Source: Lachnospiraceae bacterium NK3A20 (GTDB lineage Bacteria; Bacillota; Clostridia; Lachnospirales; Lachnospiraceae). From it: a stretch of DNA of 64,000 nucleotides. A program made the position numbers and the translations under genes. This document shows positions 17,488 through 25,606 of this stretch, in pieces. A model generated the notes under the pieces. The model was not told where the DNA came from. It was given only the letters and a program-made list of their open reading frames with translations, and searched no databases. The DNA is taken from NCBI GenBank assembly GCA_900107575.1, contig FNQX01000005.1:1-64000 (forward strand), in the 5' to 3' direction. Positions within the stretch are counted from its first letter, which is position 1, and each line of letters opens with the position of its first letter.

Positions 17488-19047
17488 TTATTTTTTCCAG
17501 ACCGCACTGAGGGTTACGGAGGGCAGAAGAGTTTCGTAGAGTGTCGATTTACTCTTCTCGTTCGTCGTGATGTAGGCGACGCCGTCGATGACGGTGATGT
17601 CCTCCGCCTCGTTCGGGATGTCGATCGTCCATACGCCGATGTAATTGCCGTCGTGGTCGAAGACGTTGATGCGCTGTTTGCTCTTCCACTCATAGGCGTT
17701 GAAACAAGCCGAAACGGCGTAGATGAAGTTGTCATCCGCCGCGATGCCCTGCGAGCTGTAATGCTGGGAGTAATATTCGTCGACGGGATTGATCGCCAGG
17801 GTGTCCATGTCTTCGTTCAGCACGCAGAAGGAATTGCGGCTGTCCTCATTCTTGCCGATGAGGTAGAAGTGGTGATCTGCGTAGGCGATGCCCCAGATGT
17901 TGGTAAGGAGCGGGAAATCCCACTGTTTCACCTTTTTGAGGTTCTCATCCACCTCCAGGACGCCCGAAGGGTAGCCCTTATAGGTGCCGCCTTCTGCGAT
18001 GTAGAGATGACCATTGTCCTCGTTGTAGCAGATCCCATTCCCGTGGTCGAAGGGGAGATTGCGCGCGCGGGCGACTGCTTTGCCGGTCGAGAGGTCGTAT
18101 TTCGTCAGGATGGTCTCGTAGTGGCTGGTGTCTCCCTTGTTGTAGGCGGCATCATTAATGGACGCGGCTGTCACGAGGTAGAGCTTGCCGTTCTCGGCGA
18201 ATACGCAGGATCCTTGTGTGCTCTTGAAGCTGTATTTTTTGTTCTTCGGTTTGCCGGCATCGACGGTGATGACTTTCTCAGAGGCTGTGTTGCCGACGTC
18301 GAGGTTCAGGACATCATCTTGGTTGGCGTAGCTCTTCTGGTTCGGACCGGACCAGCCGCCGAAGCGGTGTCCGCTCTTCGTGAACCTGTTCTGCGGCAGG
18401 TGGGTAACGGTGTCGTAGATGCCGTAGATGTCGTTCATCTCGCCATAGTTCGCGCGGTTACCGTTGAAATGGATGATGTACATCTGCGGCTCCCAGGCAG
18501 CATAGAGCTTCATGGCGCTGGCATCGTGGATCGTCGCCTGATCGTCCAGCTCATTTCCCTTCCGCCTGGGATTGGTGGTCCAGCCGAGGAAGACGTAACC
18601 CTTCCGCGTGAAGGTGTTCGCGGGGAGCGTGACATCACTGCCTTCCGTCACGGAGAGCGCTTCCATCATGCCGACGCCACCGTTGGCGTCGAAGAAGATC
18701 GTGACCTTGCCGGAGGGAGCGGCCTTAGAAGATGTCTTGGCAGAAGCCTTCGTGGAACTTTTGTCGGACGTACTGGCAGATGCCTTCGCAGATCCCTTAG
18801 TAGACGTACTGGCAGGTGTCTTTGCAGACTTGGTGGCTGCCTGTACCGGAAGGATGGGAGAGAAGCCTGCGAGAACATTTCCGCTGTCCGCCAACTGCCG
18901 GAAACTGTCATTATGTGGAGTATCCACGGCGCACGCTGTTCCGTCTGAATCGTTATCTCTATTTATATTAAGATATGGGCTGGTTGCCAGGACACAGCCT
19001 GCGATCGCTGCTCCGAGGAGCATGCGTACAATAATCTTGCTGATCAT
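17488..19047 (-). CDS. Secreted protein with InlB B-repeats and a propeller-like C-terminal half
   Basis: This 519-residue protein has an N-terminal hydrophobic signal (residues 2-22) and then a Ser/Thr/Lys/Ala-rich linker of short repeats (about 70-105). Two InlB B-repeat / Listeria-Bacteroides-type units follow (VTIFFDANGG...GYVFLGWT and IIHFNGN...GHRFGGW). The C-terminal 300 residues hold spaced aromatic blades (GNGICYNEDNGHLYIAEGG, NIWGIAYADHHFYLIG, SSQGIAADDNFIYAVS) like a beta-propeller. No LPXTG sorting motif is visible. It is probably an extracellular or wall-associated adhesin-like protein; the role is unknown. Confidence 0.75.
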   Translation of the reverse strand: MISKIIVRMLLGAAIAGCVLATSPYLNINRDNDSDGTACAVDTPHNDSFRQLADSGNVLAGFSPILPVQAATKSAKTPASTSTKGSAKASASTSDKSSTKASAKTSSKAAPSGKVTIFFDANGGVGMMEALSVTEGSDVTLPANTFTRKGYVFLGWTTNPRRKGNELDDQATIHDASAMKLYAAWEPQMYIIHFNGNRANYGEMNDIYGIYDTVTHLPQNRFTKSGHRFGGWSGPNQKSYANQDDVLNLDVGNTASEKVITVDAGKPKNKKYSFKSTQGSCVFAENGKLYLVTAASINDAAYNKGDTSHYETILTKYDLSTGKAVARARNLPFDHGNGICYNEDNGHLYIAEGGTYKGYPSGVLEVDENLKKVKQWDFPLLTNIWGIAYADHHFYLIGKNEDSRNSFCVLNEDMDTLAINPVDEYYSQHYSSQGIAADDNFIYAVSACFNAYEWKSKQRINVFDHDGNYIGVWTIDIPNEAEDITVIDGVAYITTNEKSKSTLYETLLPSVTLSAVWKK

Positions 19048-19160
19048 GAACTTACCTTGAAATCATCATGCCTGCGGGACGCCTTCTGTTTACACAGAGG
19101 ACAGTGCCTCCATGATACCACGAAACGCGTGGGATTCCTTATCGTTCCAATACTTTTAAC

Positions 19161-19189
19161 TTGATTGAAAACTCAAAATAAGTTAGTAT
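19161..19189 (+). promoter_or_regulatory. Predicted sigma-A promoter of the capsule-regulation operon
   Basis: TTGATT at 19161-19166, a 17-base spacer and TAGTAT at 19184-19189 make a good housekeeping promoter about 95 bases upstream of the first gene. The region is AT-rich. A small stem-loop ACCTTAG/CTAAGGT at 19249-19271 lies in the predicted leader. Confidence 0.5.
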
Positions 19190-19286
19190 CTGTATGTTAA
19201 GTCTATCAATATACAACAGTTTGTGGTCAGAAGAACACAACAGCCATAACCTTAGTAGTTCGCTCTAAGGTGACGTTAGGATTGCA

Positions 19287-20042
19287 ATGTCGCAGGATTT
19301 TGATTACGGTTTTATTGATGTGCACTGCCACGTGCTGCCCCAGGTAGACGATGGCTCACAGAGCGAAGAAATGTCGGCGAATATGCTGCGTATGGCATAT
19401 GATGAGAATATCCGTACGATGATCCTGACGCCGCATAACAAGATTCACATTCACAGCGTATCGGTGGAAGGCATCCGCAAGAGGATTCCCATCCTCGAAC
19501 GACTGGCCGATGAGATGGGGCTGGACATGCAGTTCTATCCCGGCAATGAGCTCATGTACGACAGCTCTCTGCCCGACCGCCTCTATGAAGGTCAGGTACA
19601 GTCCATGGCCGATTCACGCTACGTTCTCGTCGAGTTCCACCCCAGCGATTCTTTTGATTACATCCATGAGGGACTTCGGAGAATTCAATACGAAGGCTAT
19701 GAGGTTATCCTCGCCCACTGCGAGAGGTACAACTGTCTGGTCAGGGAAATGGATCACTCGGAACTTCTTATCAATATGGGCATCTATCTGCAGGTGAATG
19801 CCGCGGATGTCATCCCGAAACTCTTCAATCCGGTCACAAAATACGTGAACAGGCTCATGCAGCAGGGCATGGTCTCCTTCATCGGAACGGATGCGCACCG
19901 GGATCAGGGAGAGAGGGCGCCGCGCATGCTGGAGTGTGCGGATTATCTTATGAAGAAATTCGATCCTGGCTATGTGCGTGCCATGCTGTACGATAATGCG
20001 GCAATGGTTATTGAAGATCAGGAGTTTGGCAACTATTATTAA
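19287..20042 (+). CDS. CpsB/CapC-type PHP tyrosine phosphatase of polysaccharide biosynthesis
   Basis: This 251-residue manganese-dependent phosphotyrosine phosphatase of the PHP fold has metal ligands in DVHCHVLPQVDDGSQ near the start, LTPH, LAHCERY and FIGTDAHRD near the end. Family members dephosphorylate the tyrosine-rich tail of the CpsD kinase to tune capsule or exopolysaccharide chain assembly, and that kinase is encoded two genes downstream. It is the first gene of a four-gene operon. Length is normal. The ribosome site is weak (TTAGGA). Confidence 0.93.
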   Translation: MSQDFDYGFIDVHCHVLPQVDDGSQSEEMSANMLRMAYDENIRTMILTPHNKIHIHSVSVEGIRKRIPILERLADEMGLDMQFYPGNELMYDSSLPDRLYEGQVQSMADSRYVLVEFHPSDSFDYIHEGLRRIQYEGYEVILAHCERYNCLVREMDHSELLINMGIYLQVNAADVIPKLFNPVTKYVNRLMQQGMVSFIGTDAHRDQGERAPRMLECADYLMKKFDPGYVRAMLYDNAAMVIEDQEFGNYY

Positions 20043-20085
20043 GGTATCTGTTACAGGGAACACGAATCGGACGGGGAGATAATTT

Positions 20086-21135
20086 ATGAACGAGAACAAC
20101 CAAAGCTTAGGAGATGAGGTCGAGATTGATCTGGGAGAAATTTTCGGTGTCCTTCTGCACTGGGCATGGCTCCTGGTACTCATCACACTGCTCTGCGGTA
20201 TCGCGGGATACTGCGTCAGTGCTTTCCTCCTGCCGGAGCAGTTTGAGTCCACGACACAGATCTATGTACTCAATCGGCAGGATGATGACAACGGCAAGAT
20301 ATCCACGCAGGATCTGCAGGCCGGTTCCGCACTGACCAACGATTATGCGTCGATCATTACGAGCCGCTATGTTCTGGAGAAGGTTATCGCCGATCTGAAG
20401 CTGGACTACGACTACGACGGTCTCATGAAGCACGTGAAGGTCACGACGCCTTCCGACACCCGTATTGTTGCGATCACGGTGACGGACACCAGCCCGGAGG
20501 CCGCGAAGATGATCGCCGACGAGATCCGCACGGACGCGTCGGATCATATCAAGGAAGTCATGGCGATTAATGCGGTCAACGTCGTTGAGGAAGCGAATCT
20601 TCCGACGGAGAAATCTTCTCCGAACAATACGAAGAACGCGGCGATCGCGGCTCTTGTCGGTCTCTTTCTCACCGCAGCCATCATCGTCATCCGTTACATC
20701 ATGGATGATACGATCAAAACGCAGGAGGATGTCGAGAAATATCTCGGCATCAGTACGCTTGCCATGATCCCGATTGACGAGGAGATCTCGAAGAACTCCT
20801 TCGAGGAGATGAGCAAGAAGTCGAAGAAGAAAACAAAAAAGGCCCCCCACTCAGCACATCATGCGGCAGAGATCAACACCCTGCACCACAGTGATTTTGC
20901 TGATCCGAACGAAGTGGAGCGCCCTTCGAGAAGGCGTGAGCGCACGGCCGGGCGCAGTGCGGCTGCGGAGCATGAGGCGGTTCGAAACGACAGACCCCGC
21001 CATGAGGCAGAGCACGCCGCTGCAGCAGGCGCCAGAAGACCCGCGTCGAAGAAGGCGGAGTCAAGGCCTGTGAACAGGGATCGGCAGGATAAGATATCGG
21101 ATGAGACAGATGTCATCACCATCAGCGACATCTGA
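20086..21135 (+). CDS. Wzz/CpsC-type chain-length adaptor of the tyrosine kinase
   Basis: This 349-residue membrane protein has two transmembrane helices (about residues 25-47 and 186-207) that flank an extracellular Wzz domain, with the usual LPTEKSSPN Pro-rich motif before the second helix. It activates the separate kinase encoded next, as CpsC/CapA proteins do. Unusually, the cytoplasmic tail extends about 110 residues past the standard end and is rich in Lys, His, Arg, Glu and Ala. The role of this tail is unknown. GGGGAGA upstream supports the ATG. Confidence 0.9.
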   Translation: MNENNQSLGDEVEIDLGEIFGVLLHWAWLLVLITLLCGIAGYCVSAFLLPEQFESTTQIYVLNRQDDDNGKISTQDLQAGSALTNDYASIITSRYVLEKVIADLKLDYDYDGLMKHVKVTTPSDTRIVAITVTDTSPEAAKMIADEIRTDASDHIKEVMAINAVNVVEEANLPTEKSSPNNTKNAAIAALVGLFLTAAIIVIRYIMDDTIKTQEDVEKYLGISTLAMIPIDEEISKNSFEEMSKKSKKKTKKAPHSAHHAAEINTLHHSDFADPNEVERPSRRRERTAGRSAAAEHEAVRNDRPRHEAEHAAAAGARRPASKKAESRPVNRDRQDKISDETDVITISDI

Positions 21136-21147
21136 GAAGGGGGAGTT

Positions 21148-21861
21148 ATGCAGCAGGTCAGTATCAACAATCTGAATCTTTCCTTCCGTACCACGGAAGC
21201 TTACAAGACACTTCGCAGCAACATTGAATTCTCCGGTTCGGACATGAGAACCATCTCTGTCACGAGCTGTATGCCGAACGAGGGCAAATCTCAGGTGACA
21301 TTCGAGCTCGCGAGGAGCTTCGCACAGAACGGCAACAGCGTTATCCTCATCGACGCCGACCTTCGCAAGTCTGTCATGAGGGAACACTATAAGTCCGGCA
21401 GAGTGACCTTTGGCCTGTCCAACTATCTGGTCGGGCAGTGCGAGCCGGACGATGCCACATGTGAAACGGACGAGCCTGGTTTTTACACGATTTTCTCAGG
21501 GCCCACGACGCCGACTCCGTCAGAGTTGCTCAACAGCCAGCGCTTCGAGAATCTCTTATCTTTCTGCCGGCAGATGTATGACTACACGATCATCGACTGC
21601 CCGCCGATCGGTTCCGTCATTGACGGCGCAATTGTCGGCAAACAGTGCGACGGCACCATCCTTGTCATCTCCGCAGGTGACATCAGCTACCGCTTCGCGC
21701 AGGATGTGAAGGGTCAGCTCGACCGTGCGGACTGCCATATCATCGGCTGTGTTCTGAACAAGGTGCCGATGGAGAGCGGCAAGGGCTACTATGGCAAGTA
21801 TTACGGGAAATATTACGGCAAATACTACGGCAACTATTACGGCAACGAGAGTACACATTGA
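21148..21861 (+). CDS. CpsD/CapB-type BY tyrosine autokinase
   Basis: This 237-residue BY-kinase has Walker A MPNEGKSQ (about residues 38-45), Walker A' ILIDADLRKS and Walker B TIIDCPPIG. The C-terminus is a tyrosine cluster of repeated GKYY units (about residues 210-232), the known site of autophosphorylation. It acts with the Wzz-like adaptor just upstream and is reset by the CpsB phosphatase. Its stop overlaps the TTG start of the next gene. AAGGGGGAG supports its own ATG. Confidence 0.95.
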   Translation: MQQVSINNLNLSFRTTEAYKTLRSNIEFSGSDMRTISVTSCMPNEGKSQVTFELARSFAQNGNSVILIDADLRKSVMREHYKSGRVTFGLSNYLVGQCEPDDATCETDEPGFYTIFSGPTTPTPSELLNSQRFENLLSFCRQMYDYTIIDCPPIGSVIDGAIVGKQCDGTILVISAGDISYRFAQDVKGQLDRADCHIIGCVLNKVPMESGKGYYGKYYGKYYGKYYGNYYGNESTH

Positions 21862-23342
21862 ATAGACTGGCAAGAAAATTGATCGCCCTTCTGACTGCGG
21901 GCCTTTTGGGCGCGGGCACCCTGTCAGGGTGTGCCTCAGTAGACGAGAAGATGGACAAGCTCATCCTCCTCGAAGAGAAGAATCCAGGCTACACGGAGCT
22001 GCTCCTGCCTTCCCTCTCGCAGACGAGAGAAGTCATCAAGGCTACGGCGGATATCAGGGACCGGCGCAATTACTATCTGAATACCCTCACGGACCGGAAT
22101 GGCGAGGATGGCTATATCCTCAAAGTGAATTCGGACGGATCTATCCGTTTCTCCGGCGCCAACAACACGGGAAATAACCTGTATTTCGGCATTGATGCCT
22201 CATATCTGCCCGACGGAGACTACGTGCTCTCGGACGGCGACGAGCACACGGAGAATGCCTTCATGTATTTCGAAGGTGTGACGATGCTCCCGGGCGGCAA
22301 GACGGAATATCATACGCTCGCGAGAACGATTGATAACACACACTTTACGAAGGACAGCACGGAATATCAGCGGTTCAACACAGTGCTCGTTATCAAGGAC
22401 GGTTTTTCCTCGGATGGGATCACGTTCTACCCGATGATCCAGCGCGAGGATCACGCCAGCGATGAGTATGAACCTGCGATTACGACCAGGTACCAGCCAC
22501 ACGGGGAGAGAATGAGTCTCTACAACCTCTATCAGTTCCCGAAGACGCAGCTGGAGAAGATCACCTCTGCCGACTGGAAGCTTCTGTGCACCAACCTGGA
22601 GAGCGGCGTGCTCATGAATGACTGGACCAGCATCAGTTTCGGAGACGGCACGGGTGTGGAATTCAGAGGCAACTCTGCGGACGACGCTGTTTATGGCATG
22701 ATGAACTCGATCGGCCAGGTTGAGGAAGGGGCGGTCAAGGTTGCCTTCCACGACTCCTACGCGACGCTTGTAAGGGACGACGGCTCCGAGCTGGGAAGCG
22801 CAGGGACCGGGATCAACGGGATCGAGGTGCCGGATTTCTCCAACGCGCCTCTGGATGAGGTCACGGAGTTCGATGCGTATCTCAAACGGATCTCGGACCC
22901 GAAGTACACTGTATTCCTCACAATCAACGACGAAGGTACGAATGCCCTGACGGATGGGCTGAAAGAACAGCTCTCTCTGATGGGACTTACCGCGGACTTT
23001 ACGGATATGTATCGCTACAGCTATCTGGCGGTCATTGACCAGGGGGTGCTCACCGCGGAGGACAGCAGCGAGACCGAAGCGGTTGAGACGAACGGCGTCA
23101 CCAATAAGGGCGTTGCCTATACGGTGAAGAGCGCGGGCTATTCCGCGATCCAGGAGAAGGAGGCGACATCCATCCTCCTGGATGGCCTGGAATACGGCAT
23201 GGATCGGAAGGGAATGAATTTCGTCATCTACGACAATGATGTTGACCGGATCGTGGACAGCGTCGTATTCGACACCAACTACGGCCTTAAATGCTACCGT
23301 CCGCTGGACGGTGTCGTCGGCGTTGATCCGAACGCGGAATAG
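21858..23342 (+). CDS. Lipoprotein with interleukin-like EMT inducer (ILEI/FAM3)-like domain
   Basis: This is a 494-residue protein. A TTG start overlaps the kinase stop codon; no better ATG exists before the signal sequence. The lipobox LSGC puts the acylated Cys at about residue 25. Residues about 55-220 form a beta-rich domain of unknown type. Residues about 280-390 look like an ILEI/PANDER domain: VAFHDSYATLVRDDG, then EFDAYLKRISDPKYTVFLTINDEG, LSLMGL and SYLAVIDQG. ILEI-type domains occur in eukaryotic FAM3 cytokines and in carbohydrate-linked proteins. Placement in the capsule operon suggests surface polysaccharide binding or transfer. The domain call is by eye. Confidence 0.65.
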   Translation: MNRLARKLIALLTAGLLGAGTLSGCASVDEKMDKLILLEEKNPGYTELLLPSLSQTREVIKATADIRDRRNYYLNTLTDRNGEDGYILKVNSDGSIRFSGANNTGNNLYFGIDASYLPDGDYVLSDGDEHTENAFMYFEGVTMLPGGKTEYHTLARTIDNTHFTKDSTEYQRFNTVLVIKDGFSSDGITFYPMIQREDHASDEYEPAITTRYQPHGERMSLYNLYQFPKTQLEKITSADWKLLCTNLESGVLMNDWTSISFGDGTGVEFRGNSADDAVYGMMNSIGQVEEGAVKVAFHDSYATLVRDDGSELGSAGTGINGIEVPDFSNAPLDEVTEFDAYLKRISDPKYTVFLTINDEGTNALTDGLKEQLSLMGLTADFTDMYRYSYLAVIDQGVLTAEDSSETEAVETNGVTNKGVAYTVKSAGYSAIQEKEATSILLDGLEYGMDRKGMNFVIYDNDVDRIVDSVVFDTNYGLKCYRPLDGVVGVDPNAE

Positions 23343-23367
23343 TGGCGGACGCAGATAAATAACAAGT

Positions 23368-23781
23368 ATGAGTGATAACAACGAGCAATCGAACAGGAAC
23401 GAGAACGACCCGGAAGAGATGAAGGTCATATATCTGTCAAGGAAGGCGGAGTTTGAGGCGGCAGCTGCAGCAGGGAATGCTACGGCCTGCCGCCTCCTTG
23501 GTAACATGTATTACCATGACTGGCTGGGAGAGCCGGATTATGACAGGGCGGAAGAGCTGTATCAGCGCTCTGCGGACGGCGGAGACCCTGTCGGCAAACT
23601 CTGCCTTGCCAATCTCTGGCTGGAAGGGCGAGGTCACGGCACCCAGTCCGAGGCACTGACGCTCGTATCGGAGTGTGCAAGGGAGTCCGGGCGCGTTGTG
23701 ATCCGTCATGAGAATCCGGACGGCACGCTGCACTATGCGCTTTCTGCCACGCAGAGGACGATTCCGGTGCGGAAACGGTAA
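23368..23781 (+). CDS. Small Sel1-repeat protein
   Basis: This 137-residue cytoplasmic protein has about two Sel1-like (TPR-type) repeats: FEAAAAAGNATACRLLGNMYYHD, then AEELYQRSADGGDPVGKLCLANLWLEG. Such repeats mediate protein contacts. It lies 25 bases after the ILEI-type lipoprotein gene and may be the last gene of the capsule operon. No catalytic motif is present and the ribosome site is weak. Confidence 0.7.
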   Translation: MSDNNEQSNRNENDPEEMKVIYLSRKAEFEAAAAAGNATACRLLGNMYYHDWLGEPDYDRAEELYQRSADGGDPVGKLCLANLWLEGRGHGTQSEALTLVSECARESGRVVIRHENPDGTLHYALSATQRTIPVRKR

Positions 23782-23854
23782 AACGGATTTGAAACTGAAA
23801 AGCGGAGTGACAACTCTGCCAAAATGACTGACAGTCATTCCCGCCATATGGTGT

Positions 23855-23903
23855 TATAATAGCAGTGCTGCGTGCGGAGAAACCTCCGTGGCAGCACTGT
23901 TTT
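23855..23903 (+). promoter_or_regulatory. Promoter -10 plus 5' stem-loop or terminator before the DUF1295-like gene
   Basis: A consensus TATAAT lies at 23855-23860. Three bases later a strong hairpin begins: CAGTGCTGC (23863-23871), an inner TGCGGAG/CTCCGTG stem, then GCAGCACTG (23891-23899) and TTTTTG. It could terminate the upstream operon or attenuate transcription of the gene at 23928. TGACTGACAGTCA at 23825-23837 is a small palindrome that could be an operator. Confidence 0.6.
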
Positions 23904-23927
23904 TGTGGAAAAAGGAAAGGTGTAGAT

Positions 23928-24722
23928 ATGCTTAAGTTTCTGATTCTTCTCTTCGTGGCTCTTGTGTTCTCGTCGGTTGGCTTTAAGAAGTATGTCTGGT
24001 TCATTTCGATCGGCTACGGCTTCTCGGTTGCCGCGATCGGCCTTGCACTGCTCGTGATGTTCCGCGGCTCTCTGAGCGTCGGCACGGTGCTGGCGACGCT
24101 CCTTTTCATCGTTTACGGCTGCCGTCTCGGCGGGTATCTTACTTACCGCGAATTCATGAAATCCGGCTCCTACAACAAGGCGATGACAAAAGAGATCAAG
24201 GACGGTTCGACCATGTCCATGGCGGCGAAGATCGGCATCTGGGTATCGGCGGCTCTCTTGTATGTCTGTGAGACCAGCCCGGTATTCTTCCGCCTGCTGA
24301 ATGGAAAGGGCACCAACGCGTGGGTCACCATCGGTTGTCTTGTCAGTATCTGCGGCCTCATCCTGGAATCGACTGCCGACTGGCAGAAAAATCAGGCGAA
24401 GAAGGTCAATCCGCACCGCTTCGTGGACACCGGTGTATACCGGCTCGTCCGCTGTCCGAACTATCTGGGAGAGATGACCTTCTGGACCGGCGTGTTCCTC
24501 GGCGGCATCGGCGCGGTGTCCGGCGCGCAGTGGCTCATTGCGGTTCTCGGTTATGCCGGGATCATCTACGTCATGTTCGGCGGCGCCAGAAGGCTGGAAA
24601 TCCGCCAGAACAGGAATTATGGCAGCGATCCGGAGTATCGGGCTTATGTGAAGAAGACGCCGATCATGGTGCCGTTCGTTCCGCTCTACAGTGTCGCGAA
24701 GTACAGGTGGCTGGTGGGATGA
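23928..24722 (+). CDS. DUF1295 / steroid 5-alpha-reductase-like membrane protein
   Basis: From the ATG at 23928, which has AAAGGAAAGG 8 bases upstream, this is a 264-residue protein with about six to seven transmembrane helices. The C-terminal motif region, with KVNPHRFVDTGVYRLVRCPNYLGE and REYAAYVKKT-like YRAYVKKTP, matches DUF1295/isoprenylcysteine-methyltransferase-like and 5-alpha-reductase-like proteins that bind a nucleotide cofactor in the membrane. The substrate is unknown. A longer in-frame reading from 23865 crosses the hairpin and is rejected. The next gene starts inside the stop codon (ATGA). Confidence 0.85.
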   Translation: MLKFLILLFVALVFSSVGFKKYVWFISIGYGFSVAAIGLALLVMFRGSLSVGTVLATLLFIVYGCRLGGYLTYREFMKSGSYNKAMTKEIKDGSTMSMAAKIGIWVSAALLYVCETSPVFFRLLNGKGTNAWVTIGCLVSICGLILESTADWQKNQAKKVNPHRFVDTGVYRLVRCPNYLGEMTFWTGVFLGGIGAVSGAQWLIAVLGYAGIIYVMFGGARRLEIRQNRNYGSDPEYRAYVKKTPIMVPFVPLYSVAKYRWLVG

Positions 24723-25243
24723 GAAATGTTACGGATACAGGCATGAAGGCAGAGAATCCTGGCAGTGGGGAATCTCTTGATGGCTTCACTCTGCCGATGG
24801 CGGTTGTGGATGCACTGCCGGTCATATTCTTTTCATTGAGCGCATCAGTCATCGCACTGCGCTTCCTCAGTCCGCTGTACCGCGCAGGAGCTTTCCTCGT
24901 GATCCTCGCCGGAGCATTGAAGGCAGCGTGGAAATTCGTGATCGCGTTATTGCACAGGAATGTTCGTTTCCTCAACCGGCAGATGCGTTTTCTCATGCCG
25001 GCAGGGTTTCTCCTGATCCTCATCTCGCTCTTCATAGACCGGCAGCTGTGGAGCGCGGGGACAGTGGCGCAGCACATTCTGCAGCTGCCGTCTTTGATCT
25101 TCTTCCTCCTCGGGGCGGCAGGGCTCGTTGCCATGAGTATCTTCGCAGTAAAGCTACCCAAAATGGATCCGCGCGCCAACTGGATTGAGCAGGGCATGAA
25201 CACAGTGGCGCAGCTTCTTATTTTCCTCGGAATTCTGCTGTAA
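24719..25243 (+). CDS. Hypothetical integral membrane protein
   Basis: The ATG at 24719 overlaps the preceding TGA, giving a 174-residue protein. A short polar N-terminus (about 25 residues) is followed by four hydrophobic helices at about residues 28-50, 55-75, 90-110 and 120-145, plus a hydrophobic C-terminus. No motif of a known family is recognised. The coupled start implies joint function with the DUF1295-like protein. Confidence 0.7.
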   Translation: MRNVTDTGMKAENPGSGESLDGFTLPMAVVDALPVIFFSLSASVIALRFLSPLYRAGAFLVILAGALKAAWKFVIALLHRNVRFLNRQMRFLMPAGFLLILISLFIDRQLWSAGTVAQHILQLPSLIFFLLGAAGLVAMSIFAVKLPKMDPRANWIEQGMNTVAQLLIFLGILL

Positions 25244-25606
25244 TGTTATTGCAGCAGCCGCGTGCGATGTGTGGAAATGGCTCCGAGTCGCCCGAAGATG
25301 ACTGTCAATACTGCCAAATCCCGAAGCTATATTTAGTAAGTTTATACAGGAAGGTTTCTGATTCCGCAAATATACACAGACGGAATCAGGAATCTTCCTT
25401 TTTCTTCGGTAATAATGAGCGTGGTAACGGGGGTTACGGAAATGCTATACTGCAAATGCTACAATGCTAACCGTAAAGCACAAGAAGTTGTACATGATAC
25501 AGCAGCACACAACAAAATCATGTACCGCTGACACCCACACATTATTTTATTCTTTACGGGAAGCATATTGTGGAAGATCAATATGACCGCATTTAAAGGA
25601 GGAATT
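25244..25606 (+). promoter_or_regulatory. Intergenic region upstream of pflB
   Basis: This 363-base stretch has no convincing gene. It carries the terminator at 25349-25403 and then the pflB promoter and leader region, with TATACT-like hexamers at about 25450. A very strong ribosome site AAAGGAGG ends just before the pflB ATG. Confidence 0.6.
25349..25403 (+). terminator. Rho-independent terminator upstream of pflB
   Basis: GGAAGGTTTCTGATTCCG (25349-25366) and CGGAATCAGGAATCTTCC (25381-25398) form a nearly perfect stem around a 14-base loop, followed by TTTTTC. It ends transcripts from the membrane-protein pair upstream. Confidence 0.85.

Noticed and set aside
24320-24718. Longer reading of the membrane protein at 24719
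   Set aside because: It is the wrong frame across the DUF1295-like gene; the coupled ATG at 24719 explains the protein.
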